A stretch of 64,000 nucleotides of DNA from JABJAG01 sp038137215. Lineage in GTDB: Bacteria; Pseudomonadota; Alphaproteobacteria; UBA6615. Under the pieces are notes generated by a model that ran no database searches, was not told the origin of the DNA, and worked only from the letters and a program-made list of their open reading frames with translations. Below are positions 25,833 through 35,400 of the stretch, in pieces (the stretch's first letter is position 1; every line of letters begins with the position of its first letter). The stretch is from contig JAYQBG010000011.1 of NCBI GenBank assembly GCA_038137215.1, positions 1 through 64,000 on the forward strand, in the 5' to 3' direction. The translations under genes and the position numbers were made by a program.

Positions 25833-26026
25833 AATTTCTCTCCCAAGATGCGAGTGTATTCTAGTCAACCAGAGCCCTCATGACGACATTTGCCGAAATT
25901 GTCCCGTGATCCATGAAAGGTTAACGAACTCTTAGGACTTGTCACCCAAGTTGGTGGATGACACAAAAAGCCCCGTGATATGGGGGTTTCTAGGTTCCCT
26001 TTTGACCGCTTCATGCGTGGAGACCA

Positions 26027-26374
26027 ATGGCCTCTGTACTTTCCGATAATGTTGTCGCCGATACGGAAACCAGTTTGTCGCTTCCGGACCCGTTTACACC
26101 CCTCGCGGCAGCCCTAGATCACATAGAGGATTCCGTCGTTGAAACGGCCTGGGATGGTCAACCGGCGCGGCTGGCGTCGCTGCGAGATATTACCGACCGG
26201 AAGAGCGCGGATGTGAAAGAGATTGCGCTGCGGCGCGTGGCAGAGATCGATCGCAAGATGGAAGAGTTGCGGAGCATGCGCGCCACACTGGCGCATCTGG
26301 CGGATGCATGCCACGGCGATGATCGTCCGGATTGCCCGATCCTGAACGAGTTCGCCGACGGATCGGAGGGCTAG
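26027..26374 (+). CDS. MerR-family effector domain without HTH, preceded by a PAS-like fragment
   Basis: 115 residues. The C-terminal 60 residues match the helical dimerisation and metal-sensing end of MerR/CueR-type regulators: VAEIDRKMEELRSMRATLAHL and ACHGDDRPDCPIL. No HTH is present. The preceding piece, ETAWDGQPARLASLRDITDRKSAD, resembles the end of a PAS domain (WDGRPAxLASLRDITERK). This looks like a fusion formed by deletion. Start ATG 26027 has GGAG at 26018. It lies one base ahead of the copper ATPase gene, so a copper sensing context remains. Confidence 0.7.
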   Translation: MASVLSDNVVADTETSLSLPDPFTPLAAALDHIEDSVVETAWDGQPARLASLRDITDRKSADVKEIALRRVAEIDRKMEELRSMRATLAHLADACHGDDRPDCPILNEFADGSEG

Positions 26375-26375
26375 C

Positions 26376-28682
26376 ATGGTGTCCGAAACTGCCGTCGATC
26401 CGGTCTGTGGCATGGAGGTGAATCCCGCGACCACAGCGCATCATCACGAACATGCCGGTGAAACCTATCATTTCTGCTCGAAAGGGTGTTGTGAACGGTT
26501 TGCCGAACGGCCCGATGACTGGCTGAGCGGCAAGGCCCAGGCCGAGCGGGATGCGGCAGCTCCCGCGGGCGCTCAGTTCACCTGTCCGATGCACCCGGAG
26601 ATCGTTCAGACCGGACCGGGAAGCTGCCCGAAATGCGGCATGGCGCTGGAGCCGATGAGCTTTGCGGCCGAAGCCGGACCCAACCATGAGCTGATTGATT
26701 TCACGCGGCGGTTCTGGGTCGGCGCGATGTTCACCCTGCCGTTGTTTCTCATGACCATGGGCGACATGCTGCCGTTCCTGTCCTTCCATGCGTGGCTCGG
26801 CAGCGGGTTCGGCTGGACCCAGTTGATTCTGACCACTCCTGTTGTGTTATGGGCCGGTGCGCCGTTCTTCGTGCGTGGATGGCAGTCCATCGGTAACCGC
26901 AGCCCGAACATGTTCACGCTGATCGCGCTGGGGACCGGCGCGGCCTATCTCTACAGCCTGGTTGCCGTGGTTCTGCCGGGGCTGGTGCCCGATGCCTTCC
27001 GGGGGATGAACGGCGAGGTCGCGCTCTATTTTGAATCTGCCGCCGTGATCATCGTGCTGGTGCTGCTGGGGCAGATGCTCGAGTTAGGCGCGCGTGAGCG
27101 AACGGGCGACGCCCTGCGCGCCTTGCTCAAGTTAACGCCCGAAACTGCGCGGCGCATTGATGCCGGTGGCGAAGAAACAGAGGTGGACCTCGGCGCTGTC
27201 GTGGCGGGGGATCACCTGCGGGTCCGGCCTGGAGAGCGTGTCCCCGTGGACGGCCGCATCGTCGAAGGGGCCAGCAATGTGGATGAATCGATGATCACCG
27301 GCGAATCCATGCCGGTCTCTAAATCGCTGTCGGACCTTGTGATCGGAGGCACCGTGAACGGCACCGGAAGCTTTGTTATGGAGGCCGAGAGTGTTGGCGC
27401 GGATACGATGCTGGCGCGGATCGTTGACATGGTGGCCCAGGCCCAGCGCTCCCGGGCGCCGATCCAGCGGCTGGCGGATCAGGTGGCCGAGTGGTTTGTG
27501 CCGATTGTGGTGGCTTTGGCCGTTCTGGCCTTTGCGGCCTGGGCGATCTGGGGCCCGCCCCCGGCGCTTGCCTTTGCGGTGGTGGCCTCTGTGTCCGTGC
27601 TGATCATCGCGTGTCCCTGCGCGCTCGGACTGGCGACACCGATGTCGGTGATGGTCGCGACGGGCCGGGGTGCGAGCGCCGGGGTTCTGGTGCGCGATGC
27701 GGCGGCGCTGGAGGCGCTGGCGAAGATCGATCTGCTAATCGTGGACAAGACCGGCACCCTGACGGCGGGGCGCCCGGCATTGACCTCGGTTGTCCCGCTC
27801 GGCGACCGGGATGAGCGTGCGGTGCTTGGCTTTTCGGCAACCCTGGAACGTGACAGTGAGCACCCGTTGGCGGCGGCGATTGTCGCAGGTGCGGCCGGTC
27901 GCGGCGCCGAAACGGGTAAACTCACAGCGTTTGAATCCATCACGGGCAAGGGGGTTACCGGTCGCGTGGATGGATGTGACATTGCACTGGGCAATGCCGC
28001 GCTCATGCAGGAACGGGGTGTTGAACTGGATGCTCTGGAGGTGCGCGCCGATTCCCTGCGCACGGAGGGAGCAACAGCGGTTTTCCTCGCGGTCGATGGC
28101 GTCCTGGCCGGGCTTCTGGCGGTCTCCGATCCGATCAAGGATTCAACGCCCGACGCGCTTGCCGCGTTGCGTGATGATGGGATCGAGATCGTCATGGTGA
28201 CCGGGGACAACCGGCGTACCGCCGAAGCGGTGGCAGCGAAACTCGGGATCGAACAGGTCGAGGCAGATGTGCTGCCGGCCGACAAGGAGGCCATTGTGCG
28301 CCGCTATCAGGATGCCGGGCGACGTGTGGCCATGGTTGGTGACGGGATCAACGACGCCCCGGCGCTGGCCCGGGCCGAAGTGGGAATCGCCATGGGGACA
28401 GGCACCGATGTGGCCATGGAAAGCGCCGGGATCACGCTTGTCAAAGGCGATCTCGGCGCGCTGGTCCGCGCGCGCCATCTGGCGACCGCCACCCTGCGCA
28501 ACATCCGCCAGAACCTGTTCTTCGCCTTTTTCTATAACAGCGCCGGGGTGCCGCTGGCCGCCGGGATTCTTTTCCCGTTCCTCGGAATCCTGCTCAACCC
28601 CATGATCGCCGCCGCGGCCATGAGCCTGAGTTCGGTCTCGGTGATCGCCAACGCGCTCCGTCTGCGGAACGCGAAGCTCTAG
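26376..28682 (+). CDS. copA: copper-translocating P-type ATPase
   Basis: 768 residues of P1B type. Two N-terminal metal modules: a YHS domain (DPVCGMEVNP...FCSKGCCERF) and a heavy-metal-binding domain (YTCPMHPE-type FTCPMHPEIVQTGPGSCPKCGMALEP). Membrane helices start near residue 110. The ion path motif CPC (ACPCALGLATP) is near residue 412, phosphorylation DKTGTLT near 457, and hinge GDGINDAP near 650. Exports Cu(I) from the cytoplasm. It is one base behind the MerR-like gene. Confidence 0.95.
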   Translation: MVSETAVDPVCGMEVNPATTAHHHEHAGETYHFCSKGCCERFAERPDDWLSGKAQAERDAAAPAGAQFTCPMHPEIVQTGPGSCPKCGMALEPMSFAAEAGPNHELIDFTRRFWVGAMFTLPLFLMTMGDMLPFLSFHAWLGSGFGWTQLILTTPVVLWAGAPFFVRGWQSIGNRSPNMFTLIALGTGAAYLYSLVAVVLPGLVPDAFRGMNGEVALYFESAAVIIVLVLLGQMLELGARERTGDALRALLKLTPETARRIDAGGEETEVDLGAVVAGDHLRVRPGERVPVDGRIVEGASNVDESMITGESMPVSKSLSDLVIGGTVNGTGSFVMEAESVGADTMLARIVDMVAQAQRSRAPIQRLADQVAEWFVPIVVALAVLAFAAWAIWGPPPALAFAVVASVSVLIIACPCALGLATPMSVMVATGRGASAGVLVRDAAALEALAKIDLLIVDKTGTLTAGRPALTSVVPLGDRDERAVLGFSATLERDSEHPLAAAIVAGAAGRGAETGKLTAFESITGKGVTGRVDGCDIALGNAALMQERGVELDALEVRADSLRTEGATAVFLAVDGVLAGLLAVSDPIKDSTPDALAALRDDGIEIVMVTGDNRRTAEAVAAKLGIEQVEADVLPADKEAIVRRYQDAGRRVAMVGDGINDAPALARAEVGIAMGTGTDVAMESAGITLVKGDLGALVRARHLATATLRNIRQNLFFAFFYNSAGVPLAAGILFPFLGILLNPMIAAAAMSLSSVSVIANALRLRNAKL

Positions 28683-28756
28683 GTCGTCCTAGAGCGGGAT
28701 CGTTTCAGGTGGAAACGACTCTGCTTGCGCCTCGGCGCCTCGATCACATCATCTCG

Positions 28757-28845
28757 TCATGCCCGCGAAGGCGGGCATCCATAAACACCTTGCTGCAACA
28801 AGGCAGCCGCCCGCGTGTATAGGATCCCGCCTTCGCGGGAACGAC
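28757..28845. repeat. paired palindromic intergenic repeat (BIME-like)
   Basis: GTCATGCCCGCGAAGGCGGGCATCCA (28757-28782; core GCCCGC/GCGGGC) is followed 40 bases later by an inverted relative, GGATCCCGCCTTCGCGGGAACGAC. Two opposed GC-rich hairpins lie between the copper ATPase and gentisate dioxygenase genes. Bases 28683-28901 otherwise hold no gene. Confidence 0.7.
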
Positions 28846-28901
28846 GAAACGAGCGGTGGACGAATTTGTGGCGGAACTGCTTCCAGCTTACAAGATCACG
28901 T

Positions 28902-29948
28902 TCAGGCGTTGCCGCGGTTCTCGCGCCACAGGCCCAGCGTTTGTTGGACCGGTCGGTCGGAGAAGCTGAACAGCACGGCGTCTTCGCTGGCGATGTGCTT
29001 CTGGGGGGCCCAGCACGGCACGACGAAATGGTCGCGCTTGGACCATTCGAAGGTCTGGTCGCCGATTATCGATTTACCCGAGCCTTCCACCACGCTGTAC
29101 ACGGTTGCGTCGGTGCTCTGATATGTCGCAGTCTCGAAGCCCTTGGGCAGCAACTGCATGAAGGTGCCGAGCGTCGGCATCGCCGATTTCCCGTTATCGG
29201 GGTTCACGTAGCGCAGCTTCAGGCCGTGACACGGATCCCATTCCTCGGCCTTGCGCATGGTTTCGAGCGCTTCGCGGGTACGCGAATACGGGTAGTTGAA
29301 GATCGGTGAATTCGCGGTCGGCGGTTCGTGGTCCACAGGCGCGAGACCCATGCCGTAACGTGCAAGAGTATCGCCGGCGGGCCGGGAGGTCGGATGGGTC
29401 GGCTCCGGATAGGGCTCGGCAAAGGTGGTGTCCAGGGTTTCGACCAGCGGGACATCCAGCCCGTCGAGCCAGACCATCGGCTGGTCGGTCTCGTTGCCAT
29501 GGTCGTGCCAGGTCCAGGACGGGGTGATCACAAAATCGCCCTCTTCCATGATGGTTTTCTCGCCGTCAACGGCGGTGTAGGCGCCCGAGCCTTCCACGAT
29601 GAAGCGCAGCGCGGCCTGGGTGTGGCGATGGGCCGGCGCAACCTCGCCCGGCATGATGAGCTGCAACCCAGCAAACAGGGATGTGGTGACGCGATAGCGG
29701 CCGCGCATGCCAGGGTTTTCGAGGATCAGCACCCGGCGTTCGGCCTGTTCGGCGGTGATCAGGTCCGCCGACTTCATCAGCGTGTCGCGGATCTCGTTGT
29801 AGTGCCAGATATAGGGCTGGCAGTCGCTCTTGGGCGTCTTGCGGGCGAAGGTGTGGAGAACTTCCCACAGGGGCGCCAAGTTCTTCGGATCACAGTCATC
29901 CTTGTAATAGGGCATCAGGTCCGGACGGACATCGGCGACAATGGTCAT
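28902..29948 (-). CDS. gtdA: gentisate 1,2-dioxygenase
   Basis: 348 residues, bicupin. The first cupin has the iron site LQLIMPGEVAPAHRHTQAALRFIVEG and TPSWTWHDHGNE; the second has LGTFMQLLPKGFETATYQSTDATVYSVVEGSGKS. It opens gentisate to maleylpyruvate. No maleylpyruvate isomerase or hydrolase is in view, so the rest of the pathway is elsewhere. The start is ATG 29948. It lies downstream of the TRAP permease gene in the same direction. Confidence 0.93.
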   Translation of the reverse strand: MTIVADVRPDLMPYYKDDCDPKNLAPLWEVLHTFARKTPKSDCQPYIWHYNEIRDTLMKSADLITAEQAERRVLILENPGMRGRYRVTTSLFAGLQLIMPGEVAPAHRHTQAALRFIVEGSGAYTAVDGEKTIMEEGDFVITPSWTWHDHGNETDQPMVWLDGLDVPLVETLDTTFAEPYPEPTHPTSRPAGDTLARYGMGLAPVDHEPPTANSPIFNYPYSRTREALETMRKAEEWDPCHGLKLRYVNPDNGKSAMPTLGTFMQLLPKGFETATYQSTDATVYSVVEGSGKSIIGDQTFEWSKRDHFVVPCWAPQKHIASEDAVLFSFSDRPVQQTLGLWRENRGNA

Positions 29949-30058
29949 GTTGTTTTCTCCATTTTCCGGGCTGCCCCTGGGGTCTGCAGCCGCGTTCGTT
30001 TGCTGCGTATCTTATACACCAGACACGCGGAATTTGTGCTCGCGTCGAGGGCCTGCGC

Positions 30059-31378
30059 TCACGCCAATAGTTGTGGCAGGAAAAGTGTGATTGTCGGGAA
30101 CAAAATCAAGATCCCGACGCGCACCAGATCCGATGCGAAGAAAGGCATGACGCCCTTGAAGGTTTCGATCATCGGAACGTCTTTTGCCATCGAGTTGATG
30201 ATGAAGACGTTCAGGCCGACCGGCGGTGTGATCAGGCCCATTTCCACGACAATCAGCGAAATGATGCCGAACCACAATTTGGCTTCGTCGGGTGACATCC
30301 CGAAATCCAGTCCGGCGATGATCGGCCAGAAGATCGGCACGGTCAGGAAGATCATCGAGAGAGAATCCATCACGAAGCCGAGCAGGATGTAGAGGACGAG
30401 CATCCCGAACAGAATGGTGTAGGGCGACAGGCCGGAGTTCCCGAAGAAGTCTGCCGCCGCGATCGGCAGTTGGGAGAACCCCAGGAAGGCATTGAAGATC
30501 GCCGCACCGAGCAGGATCAGAAAGATCATCGCGGTGGTCTGGGCCGTGCCGAGCAGGGCCTCGATAAAGCCGTCGAGGCGCATGCCACCGCGGGTCACGG
30601 CGATCAGAAAGGTGCCGAAGGCGCCAACACCGGAGCCTTCTGTGGGGGTGAAGATGCCGAAATAAATGCCGCCCATCACCAGCAGGAAGATTACCAGCAC
30701 CGGCCAGATTTCGAGCAATGCCGACCATTTCTGGGCGCGTGTGGCGCGTTCACCGGCCGGGCCGGCTTCCAGATTGACCCGCACGATGATGGCGATCACC
30801 AGGATGTAGCCGAGCGCGGCCAGAATTCCGGGGATGAGAGCCGCCTGAAACAGCGTGGCCACATTGGCCTCGACCATGACGGCGTAGATGATCAGCACCA
30901 CCGAGGGCGGGATCAGGATGCCCAGGGTGCCGCCGGCAGCCAGCGAGCCCGTGGCCAGCGATCCTGAATAGTTGAACCGGCGTAACTCCGGCAGCGCGAC
31001 CTGGCCCATGGTGGCCGAGGTGGCGAGCGAAGATCCGCTGATCGCGCCAAACCCGGCGCAGCCGTCGACCGACGCCATGGCGATGCCACCGCGGTGGTGG
31101 CCGAGCCATGTGTTGGCCGCGGCGAAGAGCGCCTGACTCAGTCCTGCCTTGGCGGCGAACTGGCCCATCAGCAGGAACAGCGGTACGACCGACAGACTTT
31201 CCGTCGTGAAGCGCCAGTAGGTCTCGGTCTTGAAGTAGCTGAACAGCGCGGTTTCAACCGCGATCATGACATAGCCGCCCATACCGACCGCGATCATCGC
31301 AATCCCGATGGGAATGCGCAGGGCCAGCAGGATGAACAGGACGCCGAACCCGGCGAAGCCGATTTCGAGACTGGTCAT
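30059..31378 (-). CDS. dctM: TRAP transporter large permease (DctM family)
   Basis: 439 residues with 12 or so hydrophobic helices. Family blocks include VPLFLLMGQFAAKAGLSQALF, GGIAMASVDGCAGFGAISGSSLATSATMG and ILIPPSVVLIIYAVMVEANV. It imports an organic acid across the inner membrane using a solute-binding protein. Neither dctP nor dctQ lies beside it. ATG 31378 overlaps the TGA of a short upstream minus-strand remnant (TATGA), as a dctQ-dctM junction would. Confidence 0.93.
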   Translation of the reverse strand: MTSLEIGFAGFGVLFILLALRIPIGIAMIAVGMGGYVMIAVETALFSYFKTETYWRFTTESLSVVPLFLLMGQFAAKAGLSQALFAAANTWLGHHRGGIAMASVDGCAGFGAISGSSLATSATMGQVALPELRRFNYSGSLATGSLAAGGTLGILIPPSVVLIIYAVMVEANVATLFQAALIPGILAALGYILVIAIIVRVNLEAGPAGERATRAQKWSALLEIWPVLVIFLLVMGGIYFGIFTPTEGSGVGAFGTFLIAVTRGGMRLDGFIEALLGTAQTTAMIFLILLGAAIFNAFLGFSQLPIAAADFFGNSGLSPYTILFGMLVLYILLGFVMDSLSMIFLTVPIFWPIIAGLDFGMSPDEAKLWFGIISLIVVEMGLITPPVGLNVFIINSMAKDVPMIETFKGVMPFFASDLVRVGILILFPTITLFLPQLLA

Positions 31379-31446
31379 ACGGTGAAATCCGGCTTGTCGA
31401 TATAACGGCCCGCGCGGAATTCGGCGATGCTGCGATCCGGGATGGT
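31375..31446 (-). pseudogene. remnant of a gene ending just before dctM
   Basis: The last 22 codons of a lost gene: IPDRSIAEFRAGRYIDKPDFTV and TGA overlapping the dctM start. It runs directly into a GH3-family remnant on the other strand. The product is not recognisable; a dctQ tail is a guess from position only. Confidence 0.35.
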
Positions 31447-31824
31447 GCGGCATCCATCGGCGCGGAAGTCACGGACTGGTCTGTGGGGGCCTTGCACGCC
31501 GATGACGACGACAGCCGGGGCGGGCATTTCTACGTGATCGAGTGTGCGGGCGAGACGCCGTCAGACACCCGGCTCGCCCATTTCATGAAGACCCTGGATG
31601 CTGCCCTTTGCGAAACCAATGAAGATTACGAGGCGCACCGGTCCGGCGGGTTCGGGATGAAGGCGCCTGAAGCCGTGGCCGTCCCGCCGGGAACCTTCGC
31701 GGCCTGGATGAAGTCGCGCGGTCAGCTCGGCGGGCAGCACAAAGTGCCGCGCATCATCAACGATGAAGAACTTTTCACCGGCTTGCGCAAATGCGTGGCC
31801 GGGGAACGGCAGGCGGGTGCCTAG
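31426..31824 (+). pseudogene. GH3 family (auxin-responsive-like) C-terminal remnant
   Basis: The C-terminal third of a GH3-type acyl-adenylating protein: VTDWSVGALH, LDAALCETNEDYEAHRS, VPPGTFAAWMKSRGQLGG and QHKVPRIINDEELFTGL. GH3 proteins conjugate carboxylic acids to amino acids. The N-terminal adenylation part is missing: similarity begins near 31426, where a minus-strand remnant ends. A GTG at 31483 could still start 113 residues, but no active site would remain. Confidence 0.75.
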
Positions 31825-31832
31825 AAAATGCC

Positions 31833-31936
31833 GTCATGCGCGGACTTGATCCGCGTATCTCATGTTCGTTTTCGCGCCATTGCGAGGCGCGCAGCAACGA
31901 AGCAATCCAGCGATCAGCCAGGCCCGCTCTGGATTG
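31833..31936. repeat. intergenic palindromic repeat region
   Basis: GTCATGCGCGGACTTGATCCGCGTATC (CGCGGA/TCCGCG hairpin) followed by GCGAGGCGCGCAGCAACGAAGCAATCCAG, whose CAATCCAG is answered by CTGGATTG at 31929-31936. Both resemble repeats scattered in alphaproteobacterial intergenic DNA. Confidence 0.6.
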
Positions 31937-31976
31937 TGCCGCCTTCGGCTCGCAATTACGGACTGAGACGGCGGAC

Positions 31977-32840
31977 CTAACCTTCCAGAAATTCCTTTGC
32001 CCATACGCTGTAGTCGCCGTCGCGCATCAAGCGCTTCATGGTTTCGCCCGGCGCGACATTCTCCAGATCGTCGGGATGGGTGCCGTCCGCCAGCGCCGTT
32101 TGTGTCTCCAGAAAGGCCTGCATGGCCGCGGCATGAACCTTGTGGCCCTGCAGGCAGATGCGGACCCCCAGCGAGGCCAGCCAGTCCCGGTCCATCATGT
32201 CGCGTGACGCGCTGCCCAGGATGATCGGCGCGGAAACTTCCTTTGCGATGGTCTCCAGATCTTCCCGTGTCTTCACGCCGACGAGAAACAGCGCATCGAC
32301 CCCAACCGCCTCATAAGCGGTTGCCCGCCGGATGGCTTCGTCCACGCCGGCGATTCCGGCGGCGCTCGTGCGTCCGGCAATCGACAACTCCGGATCGATT
32401 CGCGCATCCAGCGCCGCTTTCATTTTCCCCAGACCTTCTTCGAGGGTGATCAGACTTGCCTTCCCGCCAGATCCGAACGGGTTCGGCAGGTCCGTGTCTT
32501 CGATCGAAAGCGCGGCCACGCCGGCCATCTCGAGCTCCTCCACGGTTCGCCGGACATTGAGCGCATTGCCGTAGCCGTGATCGGCATCGACGAGCACGGG
32601 CAGATCGCAGGCGCGGCCGATCCGCCGGGCCTGATCGGCGAACTCGGACAATGTCAGAACGATGAGGTCCGGTGCCGCAAGCACATTCATGGAGGCCACA
32701 GACCCGGCGAAAATGGCGAGTTTGAAACCCACCTCCTGGGTGATGCGGGCTGTCATCGGATCGGCGACGGAGCCGGGGTGAATGCACGCATCCCCCGTCA
32801 GGATGGCGCGGAAATTCTTGCGGCGTTCGGTAAAGCGCAT
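31977..32840 (-). CDS. isocitrate lyase/PEP mutase family protein (oxaloacetate decarboxylase-like)
   Basis: 287 residues forming the alpha/beta barrel of the PEP mutase/isocitrate lyase superfamily: LVDADHGYGNALNVRRTVEELEMAGVAALSIEDTDLP and the GRTSAAG loop. The long C-lid ICLQGHKVHAAAMQAFLETQTAL suits the PA4872-type oxaloacetate decarboxylase branch better than methylisocitrate lyase (which has KKCGH; here it is missing). Reaction assignment uncertain. It is transcribed in the same direction as and 16 bases after the CaiB gene. Confidence 0.85.
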   Translation of the reverse strand: MRFTERRKNFRAILTGDACIHPGSVADPMTARITQEVGFKLAIFAGSVASMNVLAAPDLIVLTLSEFADQARRIGRACDLPVLVDADHGYGNALNVRRTVEELEMAGVAALSIEDTDLPNPFGSGGKASLITLEEGLGKMKAALDARIDPELSIAGRTSAAGIAGVDEAIRRATAYEAVGVDALFLVGVKTREDLETIAKEVSAPIILGSASRDMMDRDWLASLGVRICLQGHKVHAAAMQAFLETQTALADGTHPDDLENVAPGETMKRLMRDGDYSVWAKEFLEG

Positions 32841-32856
32841 AGTGGGTGTCCTCGGT

Positions 32857-34074
32857 TCAGGTCAGTTTGCGGCGCGCGCGTACCAGCGCGCCGGCTTCGG
32901 CCAATGCCTCGATGTCGTCATCCTGATAGCCGTGCTCGGCCAGGATCTCGTCGGCCTGGGCTCCAAAAGCAGGCGGTGTGGAGCGAAGCTCGGCGGGCGT
33001 GCGGCTGAATTTGATCGGTGTGCCGGCACCTTCATACCAGTCGAGTTTGTAGGTCATGTTGCGGTGTTTGGTGTGGGGCGCATTCATGACCTGCCCGGTG
33101 TCGAGCACCGGCCCGGCCGGAATGCCTGCCGCGAGCAGCTTCATGCAAAGTTCCTCGCCATCCACGGCCGCGAAGGCTGCGAGCAGTTCCTCGCGAAGTT
33201 CGGCGCGATTGGCGACCCGGACGGAGTTGTTCTCGAAGCGGGGGTCTTCGATCAGATCCGGGCGACCGAGCTCCTTGCACAAGCGCGCATAGGCGCGGTT
33301 GTTCCCGGCGCCGATGAACACATCGACGGTCTGGGTGGGGAACTTGTCATAGGGTGCGATGTTGGAATGCTGATTGGCCGTAATCCCCGGTACCTCTCCG
33401 CCCGAGAGATAGTAGTTCGGAATGTGCGGATGCATGAGCGAGACCGCGCAATCGTAAAGCGTCATGTCGATGAACTGGCCGCGCCCGGAATTCTGCCGTT
33501 CGAAGAGCGCCATCAGGATGGCCACGCAGGAATAGAGCCCGGTCCCCATGTCGACGGCGGCGATGCCCACCCGGGTCGGCTCCTTGTCGGCACCGCCATT
33601 GATCGAGAACCAGCCGGCCATCGCCTGCACGATGGCGTCATAGCCGGGAAAGCCGCCGAGCGGTCCATCCTCGCCATAACCCGAAATCCGGCAATGGATC
33701 AGGCGCGGGAATTTTTCCGACAGGGTGTCCTTGTAGCCGATGCCCCATTTTTCCAGCGTGCCCGTCTTGTAGTTGTCGATCAGCACATCGGCGTCTTCGA
33801 GCAAGCGCAGAAAGACCTCGCGTCCTTCGGGCCTGGAGAGATCGAGGCCGATCGAGCGTTTGTTGCGGTTGAGACCGACAAAATAGGACGCATCGCCCTC
33901 GTGGAAGGGTGGGCCCCAGTCGCGCACCTCATCGCCCTGGGGCGGCTCGACTTTGATGACGGTTGCGCCGTGGTCCGCCAGGATCTGCGTGCAGTAGGGA
34001 CCACCGAGAACCCGCGCGAGATCGACAACCTTGAGACCAGCGAGCGCGCCGAAGGGTGATGTGTTTGGGGACAT
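32857..34074 (-). CDS. CaiB/BaiF family CoA-transferase
   Basis: 405 residues of type III CoA-transferases. FGALAGLKVVDLARVLGGPYCTQILADHGATVIKVEPPQGDEVRDWGPPF is the typical start, and NRNKRSIGLDLSRPEGREVFLRLLEDADVLIDNYKTGTLEKWG follows. The catalytic Asp is expected in GIAAVDMGTGLYSC. It moves CoA between carboxylic acids. Start ATG 34074 aligns with the family; in-frame codons upstream to 34215 are not family-like. Likely an operon with the lyase. Confidence 0.93.
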   Translation of the reverse strand: MSPNTSPFGALAGLKVVDLARVLGGPYCTQILADHGATVIKVEPPQGDEVRDWGPPFHEGDASYFVGLNRNKRSIGLDLSRPEGREVFLRLLEDADVLIDNYKTGTLEKWGIGYKDTLSEKFPRLIHCRISGYGEDGPLGGFPGYDAIVQAMAGWFSINGGADKEPTRVGIAAVDMGTGLYSCVAILMALFERQNSGRGQFIDMTLYDCAVSLMHPHIPNYYLSGGEVPGITANQHSNIAPYDKFPTQTVDVFIGAGNNRAYARLCKELGRPDLIEDPRFENNSVRVANRAELREELLAAFAAVDGEELCMKLLAAGIPAGPVLDTGQVMNAPHTKHRNMTYKLDWYEGAGTPIKFSRTPAELRSTPPAFGAQADEILAEHGYQDDDIEALAEAGALVRARRKLT

Positions 34075-34215
34075 CGATTTTGGCCTGAGATAGTGTTGCG
34101 ATAATCGGATGAAACGAATGGGGGCATACCAGATGCCGGACCTGATTGCAGGGTCGATGCTAGTTTCCCGGTTCGTCCCCGTCCATGCCGGAGACCAGTT
34201 CAAGGGAGAGACCAC

Positions 34216-35379
34216 GTGAGCGCATCAACCAAGTTCGAAGACCTTGAGGTCGGCTATGACATTCCCGCGCGACCGGGAATGGATGAAGCCGATATCCAGA
34301 CGCCTTGTCTCGTGCTCGACCTCGACGCGCTGGAACGGAATATCCAGAAGATGGGTGACTATGCTGCCGCCCACGGCATGGGTCTGCGCGTCCACGGCAA
34401 GATGCACAAATCCGCCGATATCGCGAAGCTGCAGCAACGTATCGGCGGCGCGGTCGGCATCTGCTGCCAGAAGCCGTCGGAAGCCGAGGCCTTCGTGCGC
34501 GGGGGCATTGCCGACGTTTTGGTATCGAATGAGGTCCGCGACCTCAAAAAAATCGATCGCCTGGCACAAATTCCCAAACGGGGCGCGCGGGTGCTCGTTT
34601 GTGTGGACGATCCGGTCAATGTGGCGGAGCTGTCCGAAGCCGCCTTGCGCCACGGCACGCAGCTCGAAGTTCTTGTCGAGATCGATTGCGGCCAGGGCCG
34701 CTGCGGTGTGACGACCCCGGAAGAGGTTGTCGGTCTCGCCCGCGCAATCGAGGCGGCGGACGGACTGAAATACAGCGGGATTCAGGCCTATCAGGGCACG
34801 ATGCAGCATATCGAGAGCTACTCCGCGCGCGTCGATGCCTTCGAACGTATCAGCGCACAGGTCCGCGGCATTGTCGCCGGACTGGAGGCAGCCGGACTGA
34901 CGCCCGAGCTGGTGTCCGGAGGCGGCACGGGGTCCTACAGTCTGGAAAGCAACTCAGGCATCTACAACGAGCTGCAATGCGGGTCCTATGCGTTCATGGA
35001 TGCCGATTATGGCCGGATCGAGAATGCGGACGGCGAACGGTTCGATGACGGGGAATGGGAGAACGCCTTCTTCCTCCTCACCCAGGTGATGAGCCATGTG
35101 AAGGCCGACCGGGCTGTTGTCGATGCGGGTTTAAAAAGCCAGTCCCTCGATAGCGGACTGCCCTTCGTCCACAGCCGCGACGATGTGGAATACATTTCCT
35201 GCTCGGACGAGCACGGCGTGGTCTCCGATCCGACCGGGGTGTTGAAGGTGGGGGACAAGCTGCGCCTTGTGCCTGGGCACTGCGATCCGACCGTCAATCT
35301 GCATGACTGGTTTGTCGGGGTGCGGAACGGAAAGGTGGAGACCCTCTGGCCCGTGACCGCGCGCGGCAAGGCTTACTGA
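34216..35379 (+). CDS. DSD1 family PLP-dependent enzyme (D-threonine aldolase-like)
   Basis: 387 residues with an alanine racemase-type barrel and a C-terminal DSD1 domain. The PLP lysine is expected in LRVHGKMHKSAD near residue 60; CGQGRCGVTTPEE and the metal His/Cys site VPGHCDPTVNLHDWF at the end are typical. Relatives cleave D-threonine or beta-hydroxyaspartate, or dehydrate D-serine. GTG 34216 is the start, with GGGAGA 9 bases upstream. It is divergent from the CaiB gene. Confidence 0.9.
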   Translation: MSASTKFEDLEVGYDIPARPGMDEADIQTPCLVLDLDALERNIQKMGDYAAAHGMGLRVHGKMHKSADIAKLQQRIGGAVGICCQKPSEAEAFVRGGIADVLVSNEVRDLKKIDRLAQIPKRGARVLVCVDDPVNVAELSEAALRHGTQLEVLVEIDCGQGRCGVTTPEEVVGLARAIEAADGLKYSGIQAYQGTMQHIESYSARVDAFERISAQVRGIVAGLEAAGLTPELVSGGGTGSYSLESNSGIYNELQCGSYAFMDADYGRIENADGERFDDGEWENAFFLLTQVMSHVKADRAVVDAGLKSQSLDSGLPFVHSRDDVEYISCSDEHGVVSDPTGVLKVGDKLRLVPGHCDPTVNLHDWFVGVRNGKVETLWPVTARGKAY

Positions 35380-35400
35380 CCGGCAGATGCCGGCTGTGCC

